Program-made: the position numbers and the translations under genes
In this document: piece by piece, positions 8,263 through 17,698 of the stretch
Numbering within the stretch: position 1 is the first letter of the stretch
How the letters are laid out: every line of letters begins with the position of its first letter
The notes under the pieces: model-generated
Told to the model about the DNA's origin: nothing
Databases searched by the model: none
What the model saw: only the letters and a program-made list of their open reading frames with translations
Assembly: GCF_000160035.2 (NCBI RefSeq)
Contig: NZ_KI535368.1
Span: forward strand, 186,001-250,000
DNA length: 64,000 bases
DNA from: Catonella morbi ATCC 51271
GTDB lineage: Bacteria; Bacillota; Clostridia; Lachnospirales; Lachnospiraceae
Direction of reading: 5' to 3'

Positions 8263-9312
8263 ATGAAGACGGAATATGTGGATTTAAGGGATGGTAAGGA
8301 TGTAAAGGAAGGTCTTTACAAGGCTGCGGAAATTATTAAAAATGGCGGACTTGTAGCCTTCCCTACAGAAACTGTGTATGGGCTTGGAGCTAACGGGTTG
8401 GATGAAAATGCAGTTCCCAAGATTTATGAAGCCAAAGGAAGACCTTCCGACAATCCCCTTATTTTACATATAAGCGAATTTGACGAAATAAAAAACATTG
8501 TAAAGGAAATCCCTGATGTTGCCTTTGTTTTAGCAGATGAATTTTGGCCGGGACCTTTAACTATGGTGTTTAAGAAGAGTGACATAGTTCCATATAGAAC
8601 TACAGGGGGACTTGAAAGTGTTGCTGTAAGAATGCCGTCAAATAAGATAGCAAGAGAGCTTATAAAGATAGCAGGAGTGCCTGTTGCAGCTCCGAGTGCC
8701 AACTCATCCGGCAGGCCAAGTCCTACTAAGGCAGACCATGTCCTTTGTGATTTAGACGGAAAAATAGATATGGTTATAGACGGCGGAACAGTGGACATAG
8801 GACTTGAGTCCACTATTGTAGATGTAACCGGAGAAGTACCTGTTATACTGAGACCGGGTTTTATTACCGAGGAAATGCTTTCAGAGGCTATAGGCAGGGT
8901 AGATATAGATGAAGCTGTAAAAAGTCTTACTCTTGATAAAAACTTAAAGCCCAAGGCTCCGGGTATGAAATACAGACATTATGCACCACAGGGAAAGATG
9001 ACCATATATAAAGGAAAGCCTGAAAAAGTAGTAAAGATAATAAATGAAGAAACAGCAAAGTCAGAAGGAAAGAAAACAGCGGTACTTGCAACTGATGAAA
9101 CAAAGAGGTATTATAAAGCTGATATTGTAATTTCGGTTGGAAGCAGGGAAGACTGTGAAAGCATTGCGCATAACCTTTTTGATACACTTAGAAGCTTTGA
9201 TGATATGGGTGCGGAGATAATATTTTCAGAGGGCTTTGATGAGAGCAGGCTAGGCTTTGCTATTATGAACCGCCTGCATAAGTCTGCCGGTTACAATATT
9301 GTGAATGTTTAG
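8263..9312 (+). CDS. L-threonylcarbamoyladenylate synthase (Sua5/YwlC)
   Basis: 349 residues. The N-terminal YrdC domain (about 1-205) carries GGLVAFPTETVYGLG and KGRPSDNPLI. The extra Sua5-type C-terminal domain (about 235-345) follows the linker KAPGMKYRHYAP. The enzyme makes threonylcarbamoyl-AMP from threonine, bicarbonate and ATP for the t6A37 modification of ANN-decoding tRNAs. The ribosome site lies inside the end of the helicase gene (GAGGTAG), and only 4 bp separate the two genes. Confidence 0.93.
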   Translation: MKTEYVDLRDGKDVKEGLYKAAEIIKNGGLVAFPTETVYGLGANGLDENAVPKIYEAKGRPSDNPLILHISEFDEIKNIVKEIPDVAFVLADEFWPGPLTMVFKKSDIVPYRTTGGLESVAVRMPSNKIARELIKIAGVPVAAPSANSSGRPSPTKADHVLCDLDGKIDMVIDGGTVDIGLESTIVDVTGEVPVILRPGFITEEMLSEAIGRVDIDEAVKSLTLDKNLKPKAPGMKYRHYAPQGKMTIYKGKPEKVVKIINEETAKSEGKKTAVLATDETKRYYKADIVISVGSREDCESIAHNLFDTLRSFDDMGAEIIFSEGFDESRLGFAIMNRLHKSAGYNIVNV

Positions 9313-9351
9313 GGTGAATTTATATTTATGGGTTTTCAGCAGGAGGTAATC

Positions 9352-9801
9352 GTGTTCGATAAAATTATTTTTGTATGTACAGGGAATCATTCCAGAAGTC
9401 CTATGGCAGAAACCATATACAAGAGTCTGGCTGAAGATGAAGGGCTGCCGTCTATATCAAGAGGGCTGGTTGTATTATTTTCGGAGCCGATAAATGAAAA
9501 GGCGGAGGCAGTTCTTGAAAATCATGGTCTGACCTGTGCGGTAGAGTCTTCTAAAGAGTTAGCTAAAGAGGATATCACGGATAACTCACTTATTTTGACA
9601 ATGACAGATAAGCAGAAAAAACAGGCTCAGGAGAAGTTTGAACTTGAAGAAAATGTATTTACAATCAAAGAGTTTAACGGTGAGGAAGGCGAAGTAAAAG
9701 ACCCTTACGGAGGTACCCTGGTTGATTATGAGGAGTGCTATAACGAGCTTTTAAGGCTTATCAAAAAGACTATATATAAACTTGATGAAATGGGGAAATA
9801 A
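9352..9801 (+). CDS. Low-molecular-weight protein tyrosine phosphatase family
   Basis: 149 residues. The N-terminal loop IIFVCTGNHSRSPMAE has the C-x5-R-S signature, and KDPYGG near residue 127 supplies the general-acid Asp. The family includes protein-tyrosine and protein-arginine phosphatases and related arsenate reductases. The operon position next to a Sua5-type gene resembles the B. subtilis ywlC-ywlE-ywlG arrangement, where YwlE is a phosphoarginine phosphatase, so that role is plausible. The GTG start at 9352 is chosen because AGGAGG lies 6 bases upstream; an in-frame ATG at 9328 has no site and would add eight non-homologous residues. Confidence 0.88.
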   Translation: MFDKIIFVCTGNHSRSPMAETIYKSLAEDEGLPSISRGLVVLFSEPINEKAEAVLENHGLTCAVESSKELAKEDITDNSLILTMTDKQKKQAQEKFELEENVFTIKEFNGEEGEVKDPYGGTLVDYEECYNELLRLIKKTIYKLDEMGK

Positions 9802-9803
9802 TT

Positions 9804-10244
9804 ATGGAAAACAAAATTATTGCTATCGGAAGTGACCATGGCGGCTTTGAGCTTAAGCAGGAGATTATTAAGTATTTAACAGAAAAAAATATAGAGTATA
9901 AAGATTTTGGCTGCTATGATGAGACCTCCTGTGATTACACGGAGTATGGAAAAGCAGTTGCGGAAGCAGTGGCTGCGGGAAAATATGAAAAAGGAATTTT
10001 AATCTGCGGTACAGGCATAGGTATATCCATTACAGCAAATAAAGTGAAGGGTATCAGATGTGCCCTTTGCAGCGATTGTTTTTCGGCAGAGGCTACCAGA
10101 GAGCATAATGATGCCAACATTCTTGCCTTGGGTGGCAGAGTAGTTGGCACCGGAGTTGCACTGAAAATTGTTGATACCTTCTTAAATACACCGTTTTCAA
10201 ATGAAGAAAGGCATATAAGAAGAATCAGCCGGATTGAGAGCTAA
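9804..10244 (+). CDS. rpiB: Ribose-5-phosphate isomerase B
   Basis: 146 residues, full RpiB/LacAB fold. Visible are GSDHGGFELK at the N-terminus, the active-site Cys in ICGTGIGISI, and EHNDANILALGGRV with the conserved His and Arg. It interconverts ribose 5-phosphate and ribulose 5-phosphate in the pentose phosphate pathway. It starts 2 bp after the phosphatase stop and ends the helicase operon. Its last 20 bp overlap the convergent DUF402 gene. Confidence 0.95.
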   Translation: MENKIIAIGSDHGGFELKQEIIKYLTEKNIEYKDFGCYDETSCDYTEYGKAVAEAVAAGKYEKGILICGTGIGISITANKVKGIRCALCSDCFSAEATREHNDANILALGGRVVGTGVALKIVDTFLNTPFSNEERHIRRISRIES

Positions 10245-10743
10245 GGTATTTTTCAAGCTCTGTGACAGGCTCTTGAAGCATGGAATATTCATTATTGTAA
10301 ACATAATTAAGCAGGTTGTGAAAGCTGTTGAGGGCTTTTATTTCCTGCTCTTTTGTTATGAGATTTTTGTTAATAGCGTCTGCAAATTCGTTAATATCCA
10401 TAATTCTTATACTATTATCAGGATAAATAACCACATCAATAAGCAGGTCAGTGAAATTTATATCATTTCCGTTAAAAGCAAGCTCTGAAATATCATTATA
10501 CCAATAAAGCAGTTTTCCATCGCTGTCAAAAAACTTGCTGGTCTTGATGCCGAGTTTCGGATAATAGGCAGAAAAACCGCCCGATATATCCTGACGGAGG
10601 CGGATGGCTTTCCAGCCTGAAACAATTAACTCGTCGGATACATAATAGATAGTATCATGATTTAGGGTTATAACCTCATCAGGTATATAACGTCTTCTGG
10701 TAACAGTATAAGCTTTATATTTTTCAGGGTTAAAATTAATCAT
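10225..10743 (-). CDS. DUF402-family protein
   Basis: 172 residues, with the compact beta-barrel pattern of DUF402 (NtdP-like) proteins: ETWKAIRL-type core here reading SGWKAIRLRQD, then KLLYWYNDI, DLLIDVVIYPDNS and DINEF. Characterised relatives are divalent-metal-dependent nucleoside tri/diphosphate hydrolases; the activity here is inferred. Single-gene unit, convergent with rpiB and divergent from the S66 peptidase gene. A site resembling GAGGTAAAA precedes the ATG. Confidence 0.75.
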   Translation of the reverse strand: MINFNPEKYKAYTVTRRRYIPDEVITLNHDTIYYVSDELIVSGWKAIRLRQDISGGFSAYYPKLGIKTSKFFDSDGKLLYWYNDISELAFNGNDINFTDLLIDVVIYPDNSIRIMDINEFADAINKNLITKEQEIKALNSFHNLLNYVYNNEYSMLQEPVTELEKYLSSQSG

Positions 10744-10875
10744 TTTTTTACCTCAATTATGTTATATGTTATCATAAAAGTTAGATTGATAATTAGATTT
10801 ATTAAGTTTTAATTACTTGTATAATATGGTATCATTTTATTTAGCAGAAGTAAACTGTATTTATAGGAGAAAAAC

Positions 10876-11892
10876 ATGAATATACCTGATTTTATAAAAA
10901 AAGGCGATATAATAGGGGTTACAGCTCCATCAGCGGGCTTTACGGAGCAGGTTGATTTGACAAAGCTTGAAAACGCAAAGTTTAACCTTTCTGAAAAAGG
11001 TTATGAGGTGATTGAAACCTGTAATGTGAGAAAATGTGAAAAGGGCAGGAGTTCAACGGGGAAAAAACGTGCAGAAGAATTTCTCTCACTTATAAGAAAT
11101 GAAGAGGTAAAGTATATACTCTCTGCAAGCGGTGGTGATTTTCTTATGGAAATGCTTGAATACCAGGACTATGAACTTATAAAGGCCAATCCGAAGTGGA
11201 TACAGGGTTATTCCGACAATACAGGGCTTATTTATCCGATTACCACTATCTGTGATATGGCAACGGTGTACTCAGGTAATGTTGGTGATTACGGGATGTC
11301 ACTTTGGCATGATGGGGTAAAAAACAATTTGAAGTTACTTGAAGGAAAAAACATAGAGCAGAAAGAATTTGACCTTTTTGAAAATGAATATGTTAAAAAA
11401 GTAACAGGCTACGAAGGATATAATCTCACAGACAAGGTGAAATATGAGTTTGTTTCAGAAAATAAATCTGAGAGTTTTACAGGAAGGCTTTTGGGAGGCT
11501 GTCTTGATGTGCTTATTATGCTTTGCGGAACTAAATATGATAAGACTGAGGAGTTTGTGAGAAAATATAAGGAAGACGGCATAATCTGGTATTTAGAAAG
11601 CTTTGACCTTTCTTCCGCAAGAATCCAATGTGCGCTGTGGCAGCTAAAAGAAGCCGGTTGGTTTGAAGGGGCTAAGGGCTTTTTATTCGGCAGACCTTGT
11701 TTTTTCAGGGAGGAATATGAAACAGACTTTAACGAGGCGGTAAAGACAGCCTTAGACAGTATTAATCTTCCTATAATAACAGGCTGTGATATAGGACACA
11801 GACCACCGCGACTGACTATGATAAACGGACTTGTGGCTGAGATTAGTTTTGACGGAGAACATTTTAAAATGAAATACCCGGAATTATGCTAA
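10876..11892 (+). CDS. S66-family LD-carboxypeptidase / MccF-like peptidase
   Basis: 338 residues. The S66 catalytic triad is visible: Ser113 in GYSDNTG, Glu241 in WYLESFDL and His308 in CDIGHRPPR. S66 enzymes either trim the terminal D-Ala from peptidoglycan tetrapeptides (LdcA) or cleave microcin-C-like antibiotics (MccF). At this length and with this GYSDNT motif an MccF-like role is possible; the sequence alone does not decide. A probable -10 TATAAT lies near 10821, and AGGAGAAAA precedes the ATG. Cytoplasmic, with no signal peptide. Confidence 0.88.
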   Translation: MNIPDFIKKGDIIGVTAPSAGFTEQVDLTKLENAKFNLSEKGYEVIETCNVRKCEKGRSSTGKKRAEEFLSLIRNEEVKYILSASGGDFLMEMLEYQDYELIKANPKWIQGYSDNTGLIYPITTICDMATVYSGNVGDYGMSLWHDGVKNNLKLLEGKNIEQKEFDLFENEYVKKVTGYEGYNLTDKVKYEFVSENKSESFTGRLLGGCLDVLIMLCGTKYDKTEEFVRKYKEDGIIWYLESFDLSSARIQCALWQLKEAGWFEGAKGFLFGRPCFFREEYETDFNEAVKTALDSINLPIITGCDIGHRPPRLTMINGLVAEISFDGEHFKMKYPELC

Positions 11893-11908
11893 ATAAGTAT
11901 AAAATCAA

Positions 11909-12520
11909 GTGAAAAGTAAGAAAGGAAAATGTGCAGGCATCCGGAATGCCCGGGCACAGGGTAATAATGTGAGCAGAGGTTTTTTTGCCAGATTTTTTGG
12001 ACATTTGAGAACAGTGGGCAAGCATAGGGCACTTGTAAGAAAGCACTGTTTTAAGCTGGGCTTGTACTGGCAGGGACTTACACATGATCTGTCTAAGTAT
12101 TCTCCGACTGAATTCTGGACAGGGGTTAAGTACTATCAGGGGGATAAAAGCCCTAATTTTATCGAAAGAAAGGCTAATAACGGCTACAGTTATGCCTGGC
12201 TTCACCACAAGGGCAGGAATAAGCATCACCTTGAATATTGGATAGATTATGACCTGAGTGACGGTGCAACTATGATGGGACTTGAAATGCCGCCCAGATA
12301 TCTTGCTGAAATGTTTTGTGACAGAGTGGCTGCAAGCAAAACTTACAGAGGAAGTGCATATAAAGACTCAGATCCCTATGATTACCTTATGCTTGTAAAA
12401 GACCACTATATCATTCATCCTAAGACACTTTCAGAACTTGAAAAGATAATGACTATTCTTAAGGATGAGGGGGAAGAGGCAGCATTTAACTATATAAGGA
12501 AAGAAATATTAAAAAAATAG
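11909..12520 (+). CDS. DUF5662-family protein
   Basis: Up to 203 residues. The core matches DUF5662 proteins: HLRTVGKHRALVRKHC, WQGLTHDLSKYSPTEF, HHKGRNKHHLEYW and DRVAASKTYRG. The repeated His/Asp pattern (THDLSKY, HHKGRNKHH) suggests a metal-dependent, HD-like phosphohydrolase fold, which is inference. The GTG start at 11909 has no clear ribosome site; an in-frame GTG at 11969, behind ACAGGG, would give 183 residues and may be the real start. It follows the S66 gene by 16 bp and may be cotranscribed. Confidence 0.7.
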   Translation: MKSKKGKCAGIRNARAQGNNVSRGFFARFFGHLRTVGKHRALVRKHCFKLGLYWQGLTHDLSKYSPTEFWTGVKYYQGDKSPNFIERKANNGYSYAWLHHKGRNKHHLEYWIDYDLSDGATMMGLEMPPRYLAEMFCDRVAASKTYRGSAYKDSDPYDYLMLVKDHYIIHPKTLSELEKIMTILKDEGEEAAFNYIRKEILKK

Positions 12521-12589
12521 TATTTATGGAGAAAGCTTTATGATTTTTTCTATCAGACATTATGAAAAAATAAAATTATAAAAAAATAC

Positions 12590-12617
12590 TGGACTTATGA
12601 GTTTTCTGCTGTATAAT
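12590..12617 (+). promoter_or_regulatory. Probable promoter of IIC permease gene
   Basis: TGGACT (12590-12595), 16-bp spacer, TATAAT (12612-12617). The leader carries a short stem, TTTCGGG (12647-12653) with CCTGAAA (12668-12674), just before the ribosome site. Confidence 0.55.
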
Positions 12618-12696
12618 TATACACGTATCATATGACTAACTTTATATTTCGGGTAAATGCAGAATTGCCTGAAATAGTCAGAAAAAGGAGAATGAC

Positions 12697-13740
12697 GTGG
12701 GTAAGAAGTACAGTTCGGTTAAAGATTTTCTGGTTAAAAAAGAAATTGAGATTTCATTCAAACGCTATGGTATTGATGTCTTAGGTTCAATGGCAATGGG
12801 ACTTTTTGCATCACTTTTGGTAGGAACAATACTTAATACAATAGGCTTGAAACTTGGAATCCCTTTTTTATCTGAGACAATATGGCCGATTGCAAAAGAA
12901 ATGACAGGTCCGGCTATTGCAGTTGCCATTGCAATGGCACTTAAAGCACCTAATCTGGTAGTTTTTTCTTCCCTGATTGTTGGATACGCAGGAAACCAGC
13001 TGGGTGGTCCCGCAGGGGCCTGGATTGCTGCCTGGCTCAGTGTAGAGCTTGGAAAAATAGTTTCAAAGGAAACTAAGATAGATATTATAATCACACCGGC
13101 AGTAACCATTATATCAGGTGTGGGTATAGGAACATTTTTAGGACCTGTAATAAACAATCTTATGAGCGGGCTTGGAGAGACCATTATGCTTGCAACCACC
13201 TTACAGCCATTCTGGATGGGTATAATTATTTCGGTAATTGTAGGTATAGTACTGACATTGCCTATAAGCTCTGCGGCGCTTTGTATGATGCTCTCCCTTG
13301 CAGGACTTGCGGGAGGGGCGGCAACAGCGGGTTGCAGTGCTCAGATGATAGGTTTTGCGGTAATGAGCTTTAAGGAAAATGGTTGGAGCGGTTTGCTGGC
13401 TCAGGGACTCGGGACTTCCATGCTTCAAATCCCTAATATTTTGAAAAACTGGAAGATATGGATACCGCCTACATTGGCTTCTGTTATAACAGGACCTATA
13501 GCCACAACTGTGTTTAAACTGGAAAATATTCCTCTGGGTTCAGGTATGGGAACCAGCGGACTGGTAGGGCAGATTGGCACAATCACAGCTATGGAGCAGG
13601 CAGGAGCCTCAGCATTTATTACTTATTCAGGAATTATAGTAGTTCATTTTATTTTACCTGCGATACTTAGTATTATATTTTATAAAATTTTGAAAAAAGT
13701 CGGTTGGATAAAGGATGGAGATTTGAAATTAAATTTATAG
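12697..13740 (+). CDS. PTS-type sugar transporter IIC (EIIC_2 family) membrane protein
   Basis: 347 residues with about eight to ten hydrophobic segments and the small-residue-rich loops of the PTS_EIIC_2 family (GNQLGGPAGAWIAAW, LPISSAALCMML, GMGTSGLVGQIG). No IIA or IIB domain is fused and no PTS partner lies nearby, so coupling to phosphotransfer is unproven; some members are orphan permeases. GTG start, with AAAAGGAGAA in good position. It is followed by the SAM riboswitch of metK, so it may be unlinked in function. Confidence 0.75.
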   Translation: MGKKYSSVKDFLVKKEIEISFKRYGIDVLGSMAMGLFASLLVGTILNTIGLKLGIPFLSETIWPIAKEMTGPAIAVAIAMALKAPNLVVFSSLIVGYAGNQLGGPAGAWIAAWLSVELGKIVSKETKIDIIITPAVTIISGVGIGTFLGPVINNLMSGLGETIMLATTLQPFWMGIIISVIVGIVLTLPISSAALCMMLSLAGLAGGAATAGCSAQMIGFAVMSFKENGWSGLLAQGLGTSMLQIPNILKNWKIWIPPTLASVITGPIATTVFKLENIPLGSGMGTSGLVGQIGTITAMEQAGASAFITYSGIIVVHFILPAILSIIFYKILKKVGWIKDGDLKLNL

Positions 13741-13816
13741 TAAAATCCAATAAACATACTTACGTATTTGATAAATAACTATAAATAACTTTTGAAGAAA
13801 TGGCAGAATTGTCTGC

Positions 13817-13845
13817 TTGACAGAATCAGAATTATGTAGTACCAT
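13817..13845 (+). promoter_or_regulatory. Promoter of the SAM riboswitch-metK unit
   Basis: TTGACA (13817-13822), a 17-bp spacer, TACCAT (13840-13845). Transcription would begin just before the riboswitch. Confidence 0.65.
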
Positions 13846-13861
13846 TCTAAACAAAGATATT

Positions 13862-14042
13862 CTCTTATTCAGAGTGGCGGAGAGTGAAGGCTCTGTGAAG
13901 CTACGGCAACCCCTGAAAGATGGAAGGTGCCAACCTGAGCGAAGTTTTACTTCGAGCAATAAGAGGATTTGATTATATTTGTCAAGTCCGATGAGGTTAA
14001 TCAGAATAAGAGAGGTTATCGAAAGATAGCCTCTTTTCTTTG
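13862..14042 (+). promoter_or_regulatory. SAM-I (S-box) riboswitch with terminator
   Basis: P1 forms from CTCTTATT (13862-13869) and AATAAGAG (13959-13966). The conserved core is present: CAGAGTGGCGGAG, then CTACGGCAACCCC and GGTGCCAA. The expression platform is a strong terminator with AGAGGTTATC (14011-14020), a GAAA tetraloop, GATAGCCTCT (14025-14034) and TTTCTT. The 3' strand of P1 (AAGAGG) is also complementary to CCTCTT in the terminator's 3' arm, so SAM-free RNA can form an antiterminator. SAM binding should switch metK off. Confidence 0.95.
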
Positions 14043-14112
14043 CGGAATTTTATGTTTTCCGGGGAAGAGAATCAGTTTTATCCAATAAATAAATGTTGAA
14101 AAGGAGAAGAAG

Positions 14113-15303
14113 ATGGATAAATTTATATTTACTTCAGAATCAGTTACAGAAGGACATCCTGATAAAATTTGTGATGCTATTTCAGATGCGATACTTGATG
14201 CCTGCCTTGCAGAGGATCCTATGAGCCGTGTTGCCTGCGAGACAGCTACCTGTACAGGTTTTGTACTTATTACAGGTGAAATTACCACTAAAGCTAAGGT
14301 AGATTATGCCAGAATAGCAAGAGATACAATCAAAGAAATCGGTTATGATGATTCAAGAAAAGGATTTGATGGAGAGACTTGTGCTGTACTTGTGGCGATT
14401 GACGGACAGTCACCTGATATTGCAATGGGTGTGGATAAATCATTTGAAGTAAGAGAAAATGAAATGAGTGAGTCTGAGCTTTCTGCTATCGGTGCGGGAG
14501 ATCAGGGAATGATGTTTGGTTATGCCTCTAACGAGGGTGACGAGCATATGCCTTATGCCATTTCTTTAGCTCACAAGCTCACAAGAAAGCTTACAGAAGT
14601 AAGAAAGAACGGTACACTCCCATATCTCAGACCGGATGGCAAGAGCCAGGTTTCGGTAGAATATGACAAGGATGATAAACCGGTAAGACTCGAAGCAATA
14701 GTTATTTCAACCCAGCATGATGAAGATGTCAGTCAGGAGACTATAAAGAAGGACATAAGGGCAGAAGTTATTGATAAGGTTGTAGATTCTTCTATGGTAG
14801 ATGAGCATACTAAAATCTACATCAATCCTACAGGCCGTTTTGTAATCGGAGGCCCACATGGAGATGCCGGACTTACAGGAAGAAAGATAATAGTGGATAC
14901 CTACGGTGGAGCAGCTAAGCATGGTGGCGGTGCATTTTCCGGTAAGGATGCTACTAAAGTAGACAGAAGTGGAGCCTATGTAGCAAGATATGTAGCCAAA
15001 AATATAGTTGAAGCAGGTTATGCAGACAAGATTGAGATTCAGCTTTCTTATGCTATCGGTGTAGCTGAGCCAACTTCCATACTTGTGGATACCTTTGGCA
15101 CAGGAACTGTAAGTGAAGAAAGGCTTGTTGAAGCTATCAGAGAGGTATTTGACCTTCGTCCGGCAGGTATTATTAAAATGTTAGACCTTAGAAGACCTAT
15201 CTACAGAGGAACAGCGGCTTACGGACATTTTGGAAGAACTGATATAGATCTTCCTTGGGAGAAAACTGATAGGGTAGAAGAACTTAAGAAAATTTTAGGA
15301 TAA
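14113..15303 (+). CDS. metK: S-adenosylmethionine synthetase
   Basis: 396 residues, full length for MetK. Signatures include [15 protein letters not shown] at residues 12-26, [12 protein letters not shown] in the middle, and [19 protein letters not shown] for the phosphate loop. It converts ATP and methionine to SAM, pyrophosphate and phosphate. It sits directly behind a SAM-I riboswitch, which provides end-product feedback. AAAAGGAG precedes the ATG. Single-gene unit ended by a bidirectional terminator. Confidence 0.98.
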   Translation: MDKFIFTSESVTEGHPDKICDAISDAILDACLAEDPMSRVACETATCTGFVLITGEITTKAKVDYARIARDTIKEIGYDDSRKGFDGETCAVLVAIDGQSPDIAMGVDKSFEVRENEMSESELSAIGAGDQGMMFGYASNEGDEHMPYAISLAHKLTRKLTEVRKNGTLPYLRPDGKSQVSVEYDKDDKPVRLEAIVISTQHDEDVSQETIKKDIRAEVIDKVVDSSMVDEHTKIYINPTGRFVIGGPHGDAGLTGRKIIVDTYGGAAKHGGGAFSGKDATKVDRSGAYVARYVAKNIVEAGYADKIEIQLSYAIGVAEPTSILVDTFGTGTVSEERLVEAIREVFDLRPAGIIKMLDLRRPIYRGTAAYGHFGRTDIDLPWEKTDRVEELKKILG

Positions 15304-15335
15304 TTTTTAATCAGAAATAATAAGTGATTGTAACA

Positions 15336-15381
15336 AAAAAGACTTCATAATTGCCGGTTAAAGCTTTTATGAAGTCTTTTT
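15336..15381. terminator. Bidirectional terminator between metK and fakA
   Basis: AAAAAGACTTCATAA (15336-15350) pairs with TTATGAAGTCTTTTT (15367-15381). The A and T runs on the two flanks let it serve both convergent genes. Confidence 0.88.
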
Positions 15382-15424
15382 GTAAGCTCATTTTATAAAC
15401 TAAATAATTACAATTCTATTATAA

Positions 15425-17119
15425 TTATTCAACTGAAAGCAGATAATAATAAACAGGCTGACCACCAAACTGAAGCTCAACATCTAAATCCTGATAAACC
15501 TCAGAAATCTTCTTAGAAAGAGCATTGGCATCGTTTTCACCAACATCGGCACCATAGTAGAGGGTTATAATACCGGTTTTATCATCTACAAGATCTTCAA
15601 GCATTTCAAGTACAGCCCTGTCAACTGAATCACAAACTGATATTATGCCTGCATCACCTATACCCATTATATTACCCTGGCTTATATTCTTTCCGTCTAT
15701 AACAGTATCACGAACCGCATAGGTAACTTCTCCTGATTTGGTATACTTCATACCCTCAGTCATTTTATCAGTGTTATCTGCCACGTCACCGTCATGAATA
15801 TAGTTGATAACTGCGGAAATTCCCTGTGGCACAGTCTTGCTTGGGATAACAATTACATTTTTGTCTTCTGTAAGTTCTTTAGCCTGATTTGCTGCGAGAA
15901 TGATATTTTTATTATTAGGCAGAATAAAAATATTGTCGGCATTGACTTTATCAATGGCATTAAGAATATCATCTGTACTAGGGTTCATAGTCTGTCCGCC
16001 TTCGAGTACAAAGTCAACTCCCAGACCCTTAAAAATCTCACTGAGACCGGCACCGGCTGATACTGCTATAAAACCGTCTTTCTTTCTTGGCTCGTTAGAA
16101 ACTTGAGGAGTATTTTTCTCAGCTTCTTTCTGTTCACGAGCTTTCTGTGTGGCATTTTCAATAACTCTTTCATGGTGTTCTTCACGCATATTATCTATCT
16201 TCATGCTTGTGAGCTGGCCATATGTAAGAGCCTTTTGGATGGCAAGTCCCGGATCATTGGTGTGAACATGTACCTTAACTACATCATCGTCAGCAACCAC
16301 TACTATACAGTCACCAAGCCCTTCCAGATACTGTTTGAAATCTGTCTCATCCTTTTCGGTAAATTCTTTTTCAGACATAATGATGAATTCTGTACAATAG
16401 CCAAATTTAATATCAGCAGTTTCTATGTCATCAGTAATTCCGGATTTGCCAGATGAAACAGCAGGAGTGTTTATATTTCCGTCTGCAAGCGGAACTATTT
16501 TACCAAGAAGCACATCATAGGCACCTTTAAGTACCTCTAAAAGTCCTGCACCGCCCGAATCGACTACGCCGGCTTCTTTAAGAACAGGAAGCATCTCAGG
16601 AGTTGAGTCAAGAACTTTTTCCATATGAGCAATAACCTCACCTGCAAACTTTGCTATATCATTAGTTGTGCCGTCAAGCTCAGCGGCTTTGTCAGCGCCT
16701 CCTTTGGCAACGGTGAGTATGGTTCCTTCTTTCGGCTTCATGACAGCCTTGTAAGCAGTTTCGGCAGCCTTATTAAAGGCAGAAGCCAGTACGGATACAG
16801 TCACGTTGTCGGCATGGGCTGTTATTTCTTTACAGAAGCCCCTTAGAAGCTGGGAAAGAATAACACCGGAATTTCCCCTTGCACCCCTAAGCGAACCGCT
16901 TGACATAGCCTTGGCAAGATTTTCTATTGTAAGATCCTCAACTGCATTTACTGCTTTTACCGCAGACATGGCTGTAAGAGTCATGTTTGTTCCGGTATCC
17001 CCATCAGGAACCGGAAATACATTAAGTTCATTAATTCTTTCTTTTTGAGACTCAAGTCTCGCAGCACCTGCTAAAAAAGCCTTTTTAAGCATAGATGCAT
17101 CCAATTTAGATATTGCCAC
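15425..17119 (-). CDS. fakA: Fatty acid kinase catalytic subunit FakA (DAK2/DegV-like)
   Basis: 564 residues. An N-terminal DhaL/DAK2 ATP-binding domain (about 1-200) has NVFPVPDGDTGTNM and GARGNSGVILSQ. A middle domain and a C-terminal FakA-specific domain follow (FILPNNKNII, TLYYGADV). FakA phosphorylates exogenous fatty acids held by FakB/DegV proteins. The GTG start at 17117-17119 sits 8 bases after AAGGAGG; an upstream in-frame TTG (17140) would overlap the preceding gene and is rejected. Second gene of the asp23-fakA operon, the usual Firmicute arrangement. Confidence 0.92.
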   Translation of the reverse strand: MAISKLDASMLKKAFLAGAARLESQKERINELNVFPVPDGDTGTNMTLTAMSAVKAVNAVEDLTIENLAKAMSSGSLRGARGNSGVILSQLLRGFCKEITAHADNVTVSVLASAFNKAAETAYKAVMKPKEGTILTVAKGGADKAAELDGTTNDIAKFAGEVIAHMEKVLDSTPEMLPVLKEAGVVDSGGAGLLEVLKGAYDVLLGKIVPLADGNINTPAVSSGKSGITDDIETADIKFGYCTEFIIMSEKEFTEKDETDFKQYLEGLGDCIVVVADDDVVKVHVHTNDPGLAIQKALTYGQLTSMKIDNMREEHHERVIENATQKAREQKEAEKNTPQVSNEPRKKDGFIAVSAGAGLSEIFKGLGVDFVLEGGQTMNPSTDDILNAIDKVNADNIFILPNNKNIILAANQAKELTEDKNVIVIPSKTVPQGISAVINYIHDGDVADNTDKMTEGMKYTKSGEVTYAVRDTVIDGKNISQGNIMGIGDAGIISVCDSVDRAVLEMLEDLVDDKTGIITLYYGADVGENDANALSKKISEVYQDLDVELQFGGQPVYYYLLSVE

Positions 17120-17132
17120 TTGTGAATCCTCC

Positions 17133-17489
17133 TTAATCAACGACTCTTACGCCTTCTACGTAAACATAGATATTTTTTACCTTCATACCTGTAAATTCTT
17201 CAACCTTATAAGTTACATTTTCAATAAGATTTTCAGCCACTGCGGAAATGCTTACTCCGTAAGCCACAATAATATGAAGCTTAACAGTAATTTCATTATT
17301 CTCGATTAAAATATCGACACCCTTGCTTAAGCTGTCTTTCTTTAATAAAGTTGCAAGACCGCTAATCATACTTAGGGAAGCCATACCAACTATACCGAAG
17401 CACTCAATGGCGGCGGAACCTGCATAGCTGGCAATAACATCGTTGTTGATTGAAACCTCACCTATATTTGTATTAACATATCCTTTCAT
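17133..17489 (-). CDS. Asp23/Gls24 family protein
   Basis: 118 residues matching small Asp23/Gls24-family proteins: GEVSINNDVIASYAGSAAIECFGIVGM at the N-terminus region and an alternating beta-alpha pattern ending VKNIYVYVEGV. This YloU-like type sits next to fakA (YloV) in many Firmicutes. Its function is not firmly known; Asp23 members act at the membrane in envelope stress. The start at MKGYVNTN was chosen because AAGAGG precedes it; the 29 upstream in-frame residues overlap the promoter. Confidence 0.85.
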   Translation of the reverse strand: MKGYVNTNIGEVSINNDVIASYAGSAAIECFGIVGMASLSMISGLATLLKKDSLSKGVDILIENNEITVKLHIIVAYGVSISAVAENLIENVTYKVEEFTGMKVKNIYVYVEGVRVVD

Positions 17490-17547
17490 AAAACCTCTTT
17501 TCCATGTGAGAACACATTGATGTTGATGTTTTGTGTATACTACAAGA

Positions 17548-17576
17548 ATTATACCCATTTCTGTGTAAAAATTCAA
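17548..17576 (-). promoter_or_regulatory. Promoter of asp23-fakA operon
   Basis: On the minus strand, TTGAAT (17576-17571), 17-bp spacer, TATAAT (17553-17548). The leader is about 50 bases. Confidence 0.75.
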
Positions 17577-17698
17577 GTTTGATATCTTACTTTATTTTTT
17601 CTTTTAAATATGGTAGTATTAATATACATCATTTATCTCTGATTATTTACAAAATATTGAGATTATGCTGTAAAAACATGAATATAAGGAGAAGAAAA

